A stretch of 64,000 nt of DNA from Lepidurus packardi (lineage: Eukaryota; Arthropoda; Branchiopoda; Notostraca; Triopsidae). The notes below the pieces were generated by a model, which worked only from the letters and a program-made list of their open reading frames with translations, was not told the DNA's origin and did not search any database. The position numbers were made by a program, and so were the translations under genes. Positions 46,233 through 56,191 of the stretch are shown one piece after another. Numbering within the stretch: the stretch's first letter is position 1; every line of letters starts with the position of its first letter. The stretch is from NCBI GenBank assembly GCA_023053545.1, contig JAKZAN010000135.1, forward strand, positions 25,010-89,009, given 5' to 3'.

Positions 46233-47030
46233 ATGATGTGCAGCCACCAGAACGTTACCTATGAGGGCCAGCAAGGCTCCATCAACATCATGGGCAGCTC
46301 CAACACCCTCAAGTTCAAAAGATGCACTCTCTCCCTCAATGTCATGGGTTCATCCAACTATATCAGCCTCGAAAACTGCACTCTCAGCGAACTCAGAATC
46401 GCTGGCACCGCTAACAACATCAAATGCACCGATTCCACAGTCGGTTCCTATGTCGAACAAGGCTATAGCAACTCTATCTAAAATATTCGCAGCAATATGC
46501 CCGCAAACTCGAACAACTACCCTCTTCACTCTTCCTACAACTACTATCCTGCTCCTTCGCAACCGAGTAACCCAAGCTGGAACTCTCCATTCCATCAGGG
46601 CATGCAATCCTTCCAATACAATTATTTTCCCTCTTCCTCGAACCATATGTACCCTAACCCCTCTTCTTCGGACAACTCCCATTTCATGGGCATGTCAGGA
46701 GTGCCGATTAACCCTTACATGCCTCATCAAGTCCCGCCGCATAACAATAGGAGTATCCGTGGTCTCACTCTATAATAAATAAAATTGCTACCCTGTACAG
46801 TGAAGAGCCCGAGTCTACACAGCTAAAAACATACTTGTTCGGTCTGCATTGAAGATATTATGGTCGGAGAAAAAGAGACTTTTCTGTTCTGCCTGCACAG
46901 TTTCCATACCGAATGTATTGGGGAGTGGCTGCAGAAGGAGAGTTTGTGTCCTCAGTGTCAGTTGGATGTGAAGGCAATGCTACTCTAACAGATGAATGAA
47001 GGGTCACAGAGCCAACTTGCCCGATCTTGA
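46233..47030 (+). CDS. RING-finger protein with N-terminal beta-helix-like repeats
   Basis: A single frame of 265 aa. Residues 1-85 contain repeated GSSN-type turns (SINIMGSSNTLKFKRC, LNVMGSSNYISLENC, LRIAGTANNIKCTDS), like the short right-handed beta-helix repeats of DUF3060-type proteins. A Ser/Asn/Pro/Tyr-rich linker (QPSNPSWNSPFHQGMQ) follows. The C-terminal RING-H2 (about 202-245) reads CSVCIEDIMVGEKE, CLHSFHTECI, then LCPQCQLDV, with the eight expected Cys/His ligands. RING domains recruit E2 enzymes, so it is probably an E3 ubiquitin ligase with the beta-helix as a recognition or localisation module. The combination is unusual. The linker crosses three in-frame TAA/TAG codons, so standard translation separates the two domains. 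Confidence 0.88.
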
Positions 47031-47216
47031 GCAATCGAACACAAGGCCTTGTTTATTCGGCAGAGTGGATATCACTTCTTGATTGACAAAGGTAGCGATC
47101 AGTGCATGGATAGAACTAGAAACTTGTGCGATGGATTTGTGAATTCTTTTCATGAAGCACATTAAAGATAGCAAAAACCTAACTATACATTATTTAAGCT
47201 ATACTATCATTCAGCC

Positions 47217-47918
47217 TCAACCGGGTATGTTGGTTGCTGTACTCTCTTTTGGAGTCTCTTCATCCACTAGGTATTCCCCCACAATCCAAAGAGGTCCTTT
47301 TCTTGATCCAGAGCTCTGGATGGCTTACAGGTTATATTCTAGTTCGATACTCTTGCTCAGCTCCTACTCTCGCGTGTAAGCATATTGATATGCTGGCTGT
47401 TCTGTGCTCTAAAGTGACTTCACTGTTTCCAACTGATTATTCTACAGATGCTGACAAGAAGTATTCCTGCTCTGAGAATAGTCTAAAGAGGCTGCAGTCC
47501 TGAAAGCATTGGAGGTCTGGATGCCGCTGTTGTTCTGGCTCAGGGTGACGTGAAAGCTGGGACACAGGCTATCAGTGCTTCGTATGGCCTGGCTTTGATT
47601 ATCGATGTGGGTGTTGAAGTAGTAAGAGGGACCAGTGCTGTTTCGACGATGCGTATCGGCAATCATGGCTGCTGCTTCCTGAAGAGGAGTGGCCGGAGTC
47701 TGGTGCAAACGTATAACCTCCTGTTCGTAGAATCTCCTTGTTTCGGACCTATAGAGTGCATCAATACGGAACTCGAGATTGCTGATGAGGTTATCCTTTT
47801 TGGTGTTCTGGTCGACGAGGAGTGTGTTTTGTGTTTCTAGTTGGTGTATTCTGGATTTGTATGTGTCGAGGATAGCTTTGAGGGTGGCTATTTTGTGGTG
47901 CTTGAACGGCGCATCCAT
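47217..47918 (-). CDS. Short coiled-coil protein, 233 aa
   Basis: A single frame. The N-terminus is coiled coil (KAILDTYKSRIHQLETQN, LVDQNTKKDNLISNLEFRID, FYEQEVIRLHQT). A Ser/Asn-rich middle (NSTGPSYYFNTHIDNQS) and an acidic C-terminal part (EEELSKSIELEYNLEA, GPLWIVGEYLVDEETPKE) follow. No known domain is recognised. About a third of the protein lies beyond the first in-frame TAG and would be lost with the standard code. It is divergent from the gene at 48180, sharing a 261-nt promoter region with no evident motif. Confidence 0.8.
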
Positions 47919-48179
47919 TTCCGGTGGCTCAGTAATTTATCATAATGAATAGCAAATCAAAATAGAAAGGCAGAGCGAGTGACCACGACTATTTAATGCC
48001 AGGGTCATCCTAGAACCGTGAGAAACAAGGAGCCGTCCACAGGCAGACCTCATTATCCGCTTGTGCATATTTCAATCTTGTCGCCCTTTCCGAAAATAAA
48101 CGCAATCCCTACTTTGACTCTATAAATTTAAATTCACTTTCCCACTCATCAACGGTCAAACCGACCACTACTAAACATC

Positions 48180-50378
48180 ATGAAGAAATCCCTCATGTAC
48201 CAGAAGCCACCCTCTCAAAGACCTCCCACCCCTACCCAGTCCAAGCCCCCCAAGCCTAGGCCTGAGTTCTCTACTGATTTCACCGACAATAGCAAATACA
48301 AACTCACGCAATAGTAACTCAACCAAAAGAAAGCATCGCTCGAGTCCAAGAACCGAGAAGTGGCTCGTCAACAACTTGCGGAAAGACGCAAGAAACTTGA
48401 AATGGGTATTATAGATGATGACACCAAAAAAGTCTACGAAGAGGCTCTAAAATCAAAAGGAGTGGATCTGAATCCTTCTCTGCGAAGGAACCTGAGCCAG
48501 ATGATCGGATATGAGAAGGAAATGCGTGAGTCAGCCATTGCGAGATCGTCGAGCAGATAAAGACCTGGCAATACCAGTAGGGATAAGTCGAGTCAAAATA
48601 ATAACCAGAGCTCCAGTAACTTCTACATCGACTCGGGAAGAAACTCGGTGGAGAAGGAACTGCAGCACACGCGATAGTTCATCAAGAAGGTTGAGAGGGC
48701 CAGCAAGGTCAAGGATATCAATCGGGCAGTCAATATTCTTGAGTCGTAGTCCACATACATGCCCTATGCGCAGGCCTCGGGAAGAAATGACAAGTTCAGA
48801 GCTAGCAATGAACAGGCAAAAGAGTCTCTCACTCCCTTATAGGGACTCAGAGATACCCTGAACTTCATGGAACAGAAACTTTTCAAGAAAAAACCTTCTC
48901 AAATGGAAGAGACTTCCAAAACAGAAGAGAATTCTCCATTTTTAGAAAGCGATGATTTTAAGACTCAGCAGTCCAATGAAGACAATAATGCAGTCTCCTT
49001 CAGTCGCGATGTATTTACTTGTATTGCTAGCCCTTGCCAGTAACAGCAGTTTTAGTACAACTGCTATCATCCTGCATACGCATCTCGCACTAATACACAG
49101 CCTCGCGAGGACTCTGAGCCTCCTCTGGGGGTACTCAGGCTCCTTGAATACAAACACTAAACACGGCTCCCCAAAGTCCCAGACTCAAATCCTCCATCCA
49201 CTCTAACTCCAGAGATGACTGAGAGGGACTAATCGCCTTCAGTCAGCAGAAACCTATTTATAGGGAAATCTAATATAGATTAACATAGCAAGGGTGCAAG
49301 CACAAATGTTGAAGGATCGGACTGGCTGGAGACGATCCAACGGATGAATGATCTGCTGGAGAAAAAAGAGAGGGAGTTGAATATAGGAAACAAATAGCGG
49401 AGGGACGAGTAGCTTTCGCAGATGCGTAGTCCTGTCACTAAGCAATCCCAACCACTCCAGTAACTACTCCAGACTAAAACTCTCTATTCTGACTAAAACT
49501 ATGATATTAGTAATCTGCCCACACGAAACCAGAACAATAGCAAAACAACACCAACTCCCATGCTCCGCTAGCAAGTTCCACCCAGAACAGCAACTTAAAA
49601 CGACCAACTTACCCCCGCTTCTTCCAGAAGAAATTTTGAGGAAGAAATTGATTTCAGTCTCACCATCAATAACGATGATGACCAAGACTCCAGCCTCAGG
49701 ATTGACACAGACAACTTCTTCTTCCAGCACAACCAGCTCAAAACACACGCTAAGCCTTCCCTGTTGGCCCAAACCTACATTGACAACACCACTTCTATTA
49801 AAAAGCAAAATACTGTTGTTGGGCTCTCTCATGCAACTGAAACAAGCCCTCATCGACTTCCTGTTGCGCTAAAAGGGCTTGTACAGTAATCTGACCCTGA
49901 TGATGAGGAATCTAGCGTCCCTTTGTCCAATCTACATTTGAAGAAGGCGTTTAGTTTCGGTAAGCAGCCTCACGATCATGTCTTCGAGAAAGGTAATGCC
50001 CCAGGCCAAAACGTAGAAGTAGATAGACACTATGAATACATGAAGATTGCGGAGTTACAAAAATAGACAGTTAAAACCACAACGTCTTAGAGCAATGACT
50101 CAGTGGGCAAACATTTGGGACAAAATCTTATACCAGCCGTAGTGGCTGTGAACTACAACAGACAGATTGTTGGGAGCAAAACCAATCTGAAACAAAAAAT
50201 GGGCGAGTAGTAGGCAGGCAAGAATGGCAACTCAGAGATCATGAAGATAAAGAAACTACTAGAAGACACGAAGAGAGGACTGGAGAGTATAGAAATCCCT
50301 GATTTTCAGGTGCCGTTAGTGGCAGGCAAAAGTGAGTCAGGCAGATAGTGCATCAGTCTGAAAAGAATTATTCGCTGA
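48180..50378 (+). CDS. Disordered basic protein, 732 aa
   Basis: A single frame with about 25 in-frame TAA/TAG codons, all read as Glu. The N-terminal 130 residues are basic and helical (MKKSLMYQKPPSQRPPT, LESKNREVARQQLAERRKKL, VYEEALKSKGVDLNPSLRR). The rest is Ser/Asn/Gln/Pro-rich and disordered, with short helical patches (EGSDWLETIQRMNDLLEKKE, SEIMKIKKLLEDTKRGLESI). There is no membrane helix or recognised domain. Such proteins are often microtubule- or basal-body-associated in ciliates, but nothing here proves it. The start follows an AT-rich leader, and the stop TGA is at 50376-50378. Confidence 0.84.
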
Positions 50379-50572
50379 TATACGATGATGCATTATGTTC
50401 TAGTGTTTTAATTCCAACCTACTGCATAACAAACGACTGTGAGCGCAAATAATGGACTTCTGCTCGACAGCTTGGCTGTCTATTTCTTGATTAATACTAT
50501 TATAAAATACCAAACTTGAACTTCAGCTTCTCATAAACACCATCACACCACAACCACTCTAACCACATAACC

Positions 50573-51376
50573 ATGCAACGCGATATCAAGAAGTCGGGAG
50601 TCGCCCAGTGCCAGAGGTGTCTCAAGCACGGCCATTACACTTACGAATGCACAAATTAAGTAGCATATCGCTATAGGCCCAGTCGTACAGTCATGTACAA
50701 ACAGAATATCAAATTGGCCCTCAACATCGAAAAGGCGCCTTAGGTCAGAACCTTCGATGGCGACCAAAAAAGAGCAGTGGTGCCTGATGTGCCAAGTAGT
50801 GACGAAGAGATGCCAACGGTGCCTAAAACAGAAGAAGAATTAAGGAGGGAGAGGCTGGCTAGAGAAAGAGCAAAACAAATCGAACTGGCGTAGCTGCAGG
50901 AGGCGGGATTTGCAGCTGTTGAAGAAAATCATAACAAAAGTGAAGAGCTCCGTAAAAAGTATGCTGCGCAAGAAGACATCGAACTACCGATGTAGGAAAT
51001 GGAGGCTCCCCGTGTTCAGCAAGACAGTGGCTCTGTTTTGGCATCTCTAAAGCCCGGCAAACTTGAAAAGGTCAAGAAGAACAAACGAGTCTCCGATGAT
51101 TCGAGCAGCTCTTCCTCTTCCTCGGATTCTAGTGACGAGTCATCGTAATCAGATAACGATGAATCTGCAGACTCGGACAGTTCGGGCTCATCTTCTGGAT
51201 CGGGAGACGAGTCATCATCTTCTTCCTCTTCAGGAGTGAGTTCGGAGGAGGAAGGATAGGCGAGGGGAAGGAAGTCAAAAAAAGAGGAAGGACGAAGAGG
51301 ATTACGAAAAGAAGACCCAAAGAGGAAGGAGAGATCGAGATCGAGAGACAGGAAGAGGGCTTCAAAAAAACACTGA
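50573..51376 (+). CDS. ZCCHC10-type zinc-knuckle protein with SR-rich tail
   Basis: A single frame of 267 aa. A CCHC zinc knuckle at residues 13-26 (CQRCLKHGHYTYEC) is followed by EVAYRYRPSRT. This arrangement matches ZCCHC10, where CxxC..GHWTYEC is followed by YLHRPSRT. The middle is Lys/Glu-rich helical (TEEELRRERLARERAKQIE). The C-terminal third is a Ser/Asp/Glu run, then a basic RS-type tail (KERSRSRDRKRASKKH), as in splicing-associated proteins. The ligands are C13, C16, H21 and C26. The likely role is RNA-binding or mRNA processing in the nucleus, inferred from family. Serines are coded by mixed TCN/AGY codons, so the run is not a simple DNA repeat. Confidence 0.9.
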
Positions 51377-51546
51377 TATAAGTGGGATATAAAGAGCAGT
51401 CGAAAAGAAATAGATGTGAGGTGACTGCCCAAAGTAGCAGTTTGGCATTATTATGATAGCTTAGTCTGGGGATTCAAATTTGTAGGACGGATATGCTTCA
51501 TTGTTGACTGCGATTCAAAATATAGAGATACAGACATATCGTTATT

Positions 51547-52647
51547 ATGATACCCGATCCCAAATACAAACCTTTTGCCTCTACTTTGCTTCCCCTTCCC
51601 TTGCTCAGTTCTGCTCTCAAGGCTAAGACTCATCCCATAGCCTGTCCACCTCTTCTCCCATCCAAATTGTACTTGTCTCTTCCTTCTCCCTCCTCCACGA
51701 GTTTCGCGTCTCCAACCCAACTCTCAACTAAGCATTACAACAGAAGCGTGTGCAAAAAAGTGTCATTCGCGAAGTAGGAGTAGTTACCCGTGGAAACACA
51801 ACAGTCTGACAAAGTTTCCTAGTGCTCTGTCGCATAAAAAGCCTAGAAGCTAAATAAGTACTAGTCAATTGAGGGTTTAGCTGGAGAATAATGTCTACGA
51901 GTAATGGATCCACACGAGCCACTCGGGAAACTCGCAAATAACTATCAGCAAATTAAAATCTGCTATGATGAACTATACAATAACTTCAGAAGACTCCACT
52001 TCTCGCACTCCAGTGTCCTGGCGGAACTCCGAACTGTCAAGAACAGGAATCGCGCCCTTGAGGAAAGACAGCTGCAGTTTGATTCGTTGGAGAATAGTAT
52101 GAGAACCACTATCAGGCACCATTAAAACCGGATCCGAGCATTATAAACCAAAATTGGGATTTTATAAAACATTCGAAATACATCTACTTTCCTCGAATGC
52201 AGTGACTGCCCACAAGAGCTATAACGAAAAAAAGATAATCAACTTCAAAGGAAACCAAGTTAAGGCTAAGACTCCTTTTTATTGAAGAGTGGCACATCCA
52301 AGACGCGGCGCCTCGAGAAACCCAGACATCAAAATAGACAGCTTCTGCCAAAGAAAAAAGGACACTCGAAGGAAAGAAGCAGGTCATATATCAAAATCTA
52401 GCACATTCAGACCCTACCAAACCCCCAATTTCCTGAAAGCATTCTGAAGACTCGGATTGAACCTCGCACCGAAGGACTTTATGACCATACGGAAAATTAG
52501 AGCCATTTAAAGTTACTCAACCGCGCTGACGGGATAGTGAAAGCGAAGATGCGTGACTGCCAGCCTTCCACAACACACAATAGATGCAAAAGCCCAAGCT
52601 TGGCCATTAAGACTGTACGCAGATACCAAAGTCATATAAATTTATGA
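51547..52647 (+). CDS. Basic protein with central coiled coil, 366 aa
   Basis: A single frame with many in-frame TAA/TAG codons. Residues 1-75 are Pro/Leu/Ser-rich and disordered (YKPFASTLLPLPLLSS). Residues 120-215 form a helical, probably coiled-coil region (LGKLANNYQQIKICYDELYN, VLAELRTVKNRNRALEERQL, SLENSMRTTIRHHE). The C-terminal half is Lys/Arg-rich (SKTRRLEKPRHQNRQLLPKK). The central part is the best evidence that this frame is coding; the flanks are less certain, and an internal intron cannot be excluded. No family is recognised. Confidence 0.74.
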
Positions 52648-52717
52648 AAGGTTGGAACCTAACAAACTCAAATCTATTTTTTAAGATCCGGTCGAAGGGT
52701 GGGATACGTGGCTGAAT

Positions 52718-54833
52718 TCAGTTTTTGAGTTCGCTTGCACCTAGGAGTTCTATCTTTGCCTTGATAGACGCCAGATACTCGTCTTCCAGGGACTTAGCTT
52801 CCTCCAACTGGCTAACTGAATCTCGAGCGTATCTTAACCTTTTCTATCGTCGATCTGCTCTCACATCGATTAACCCTGCCTTCAACTTGCCTCTTTAAAA
52901 TTCATCGATACCCAATGCCTTTCCGCTTGAACCACTGTGGTCAACCACATGTCGAGCAAAGCTTATGTTATTTTATTCCCTGTTGATGGTCATACTCTAG
53001 TGAATCTCACGCTTCTCTCTTAACTATTTCAGGTAGTTGGGTTTTGGTTCCAAAGTAGTACTGATACGGTTGGACTCAGGACTTGGCTTCTTGATTTTGC
53101 CTTACTTTTTAAGTGCTTCCATCATGCGATGAAGGGATTGCAGATTTTTAAGGCCATCAAGCTTAGGATTGGGGTCGAAATTACCTTCAGCCGTGCTCTT
53201 ATTGAGAAGAGACCGGAAGATGGAACCATTTTCGCCAAGAAACTCTTTGCGGTTCATGGAGGAGGCTCTGGCTCTGCGTGAGATACTGGGATGTTTGTCC
53301 TTTTCTATTTTGTCCTCGACTTCCCTCCTCTTCTCAGAATCGATTCGGGGCATGTACTTGTTTTTGACATAATCTGCATAGACAAGTTGTTTAACCTTCT
53401 TCATGCGCTCTAGCTCCTTGGGGTCTTCTTGGTCTTTTTCTGTATTGATGTCCTAAAGCACCTGGTATCGATGCTTCCCTTTAAAGTACTTTGTCGTCTC
53501 TTTCTCGCGCTCCTTCAGCATTCTTATTTCTTCCTACTTTCTGGCGTTGTTGTCAGATTTGAAGTCCATGTATCGACGTTCATGCTCGTTGATCGAGTCC
53601 ATATCGATTGGCCGATACTTCTCCCTGATCTATCCGAGTTTGGCCTTATACGCTTCAAACTCCTTCATGACTACCTGTTCCTCGAAGTATTCTTCCTTTT
53701 CTTTATACAATGGCTTCTTTTGTCTATATTCCTTCAGAAACTTTCTAAACTCCTCAAGTCTGCGTGTCTTTTCCTCCTCTTCCTGCTGCTTCAGCTCCTT
53801 CTTCTTCTAGTAGCGTTATTTAATCTTCGTGTGCCTTTAAGACATGTATGATATTTTTTCTAACTCCCTTTGTTCTTATCGCTTGGCTTTCTCCTGTTCT
53901 ACCTTCTTCAGACGCTCTTATACTTGCTTTTTTCTTTATTAACGCTGCTTGCTGAGCTCCTTGAGCCAATCCTCCACCTCTTTGGTCTTGGGGTGACTAG
54001 GGTTGTAATAATTATCGCTGAAGATCTCGTTTGGCGCGAGGAGTTCCTCGATTCTTTTCTCTTTCTCTTGGAAGAGACTCTCCTACATGTGATGTTTGAG
54101 ATCAGTAATCTTTCCCTTGAGTTCGCCCTCCTTGAGCCGGACTAACCTGATCTGGTTGAGCTTGTCGAGTTCCGCCAAATCCTCTTTGCCATAGCTTCGC
54201 TAAACTTATCATAAAAATATCCGGTCCCAACACAAGTTATGTCTATTTGTCAGTTACCTTTTTATAGACTTCGATATTCGAATCCAGGATATCCTGCTCC
54301 ACATTTCCGATCCTTTCATCCATCATTTCTTGTAATCCCCTCCTGAGAAACCGATTCAGATCCACTTCACGATCAAATACGAATCTTAGATAATCGCTCT
54401 CTTATGCTGTCAACCTCTAGTACACTCGATCCTCGATCAGTCTCTTCTTGTTGTAAACAGCTTTGACCAAGACATTGGACAGTTCGGCCCGTGCTTCGAA
54501 CAGCATAGCCGAAAGTATATCCTTGGTATGTTTTGACAAATCTTTTATAGGCGCCTCATTATATGTCTGATTCTTCTGATGATGCTTTTTGGGAGAAGGA
54601 GAATAGTGATCGTAGATTAATTGGTTGGAAGAGTCAGCGAGCGAATGGTTCTGGGTAGCATGGGACTCAAGGTGATTAGGGTTACGAGGCTGAGAGGAAG
54701 AGACGATATGCTGGGAGACCAGACTATTGGTGGCACCCGACACAGCCGAGTCAGCTAGAGAAGATGGCTGGCTGGCGAAAGAGACCAAGTTATTTTGTTT
54801 GGGGTGTTTATGATCGCTGACGATTTCGATCAT
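52718..54833 (-). CDS. Highly charged coiled-coil protein, 685 aa
   Basis: Two exons with a 58-nt intron at 54200-54257; the frame closes exactly. The N-terminal 90 residues are Ser/His/Asn-rich (NSLVSQHIVSSSQPRNPN). From residue about 95 the protein is long charged helix (LSKHTKDILSAMLFEARAEL, YGKEDLAELDKLNQIRLVRL, KELKQQEEEEKTRRLEEFRK, YVKNKYMPRIDSEKRREVED). It ends KIELLGASELKN. The Lys/Glu/Arg composition resembles microtubule-associated or ciliary single-helix proteins. No catalytic or ligand-binding motif is seen. The intron is required, since both flanking frames end in TGA if read through. Confidence 0.85.
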
Positions 54834-55152
54834 CGTGATTATATCGTATTGCGGAGATTAATAAATAAAAGTTGTAATCATTATATCAAAACTATAGCCA
54901 GGCAGGACAAGAGAGCCTTGATTTAGTGTCAGGACCACTCTGAGTAGTCCATGCGAGACTCACAACCTGACACTCGGACCCATATTTGGTAGCCATTTAC
55001 TTAGCCTTGAAGTTGCCAATAAATAGGTTATCGATTCTGGGACTCGCCTCGACCTATTCCCTTTACAATTAAAAACTTAAACTCCCCCTCTATCCCAATA
55101 ATATTAAACATAAAAGTCCTAACGACTCGAAACTTAAGACAGACATCATTCT
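54834..55152. promoter_or_regulatory. Divergent intergenic region with nested inverted repeats
   Basis: A 319-nt region between two outward-facing genes. It contains a perfect 9-bp inverted repeat, AGTGTCAGG at 54925-54933 and CCTGACACT at 54966-54974. Inside it is a second near-perfect hairpin (GGACCACT / AGTAGTCC, one mismatch). The element could be a structured RNA or a regulatory cruciform, but a 9-bp repeat at this spacing is also expected by chance several times in 64 kb. Confidence 0.4.
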
Positions 55153-56022
55153 ATGGCCGAATAAATCAGAAGAGTACGTGGTCAGAGCAGATCCCCCATC
55201 CGTAGACCTGCACCCAACCCCAATCCTACTCTCCGCGAATCTCCTCCCAGACCTTCCCTCAAAAAACCACTCGTGCATCTCGCTCAGTTGGAGACCGACC
55301 AACTACTTCGTACTCTAGCGGAAAATCGATAAAATCTATGCACGTGCTTCGACATATTCTAGCTAGTGCTACAGAACGGGGTGCCCCAGCGATGCATCAC
55401 CCACAACAACTTCGTGACCCTTTATTGTGAGTTCGACCGTCGACTACTCTGTGTAAACTGTATCTACGGGAACCTGAACCATAAGACCCATCGAGTAGTA
55501 CCTATAAAGAATGCCTTTGATCAAATCTCTGACGATAACCGTCAAATGAGCGAAGAGTTAGGAGAGGCTATCTAGAAGCTCAAAGCTATTGAAAAAACAG
55601 CCTTGTAGTCGAACACCGGCAGCGAGCAGAGTATCAACAAGCTGCTCAGAAACATGGACGAGGAGTTCGAAAACGTCAAAGCACTCCTCACAGAAAAGTA
55701 TACCCTGACCAGAGCGAGTGTTGTTGAGATTTATACACAGTCGCGTTCCAGAAACGACACTCTCCTCGATTAAATCGCATGGCTCAAGAAAACATATATG
55801 GATCGCTACAAAACACTGCCTCCTCCTTCCGGAGAGGAGCAAACCGAGCTGTACACGCATATGCTGCTGTCTGCGCTGAAGGACTCGTAGAAGGTTGAGC
55901 TAAAGATGATCAAATAGCTGAATTTTGAAGAGATCAGAAGTGAAGTTCTGGGGGAGCTTGGTCGGATTCGTGAGGCCATCGAAAGTAGTCGAGGGGCTAA
56001 AGCCAAGAGCAAGGTATTCTGA
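55153..56022 (+). CDS. B-box zinc-finger protein with coiled coil (TRIM-like, no RING)
   Basis: A single frame of 289 aa. A basic Pro-rich N-terminus (RSPIRRPAPNPNPTLRESPP) is followed by a type-2 B-box near residues 80-112: CITHNNFVTLYC, LLCVNC, then NHKTH. Ligand spacing is C-x2-H-x7-C-x7-C-x2-C-x6-H-x2-H. A BBC-like coiled coil follows (SIEEKLKAIEK-type helices; NKLLRNMDEEFENVKALL; DEIAWLKKTYMDRYKTLP). No RING precedes the B-box, so ubiquitin-ligase activity is not predicted. B-box/coiled-coil proteins oligomerise and act as scaffolds. The Glu of several heptads are TAA or TAG. Confidence 0.87.
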
Positions 56023-56191
56023 AGGAAAAGGCGGAGAAGATGCCTAATCGATGAATAGGGCAGACTCAGTTAGTTGAACTACGACTTGTTGTGGTTATGG
56101 ATTAAATAATGATCATTGTGATGACTGCATTATGATTTTTAAGATTTCCAGAGATAAGACCCATTGAATACAAACTAAGAAATGGTGCTGA

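Noticed and set aside
46350-46682. Minus-strand ORF across the RING gene
   Set aside because: It is antisense to a frame with a complete RING-H2 domain and has no supporting motif.
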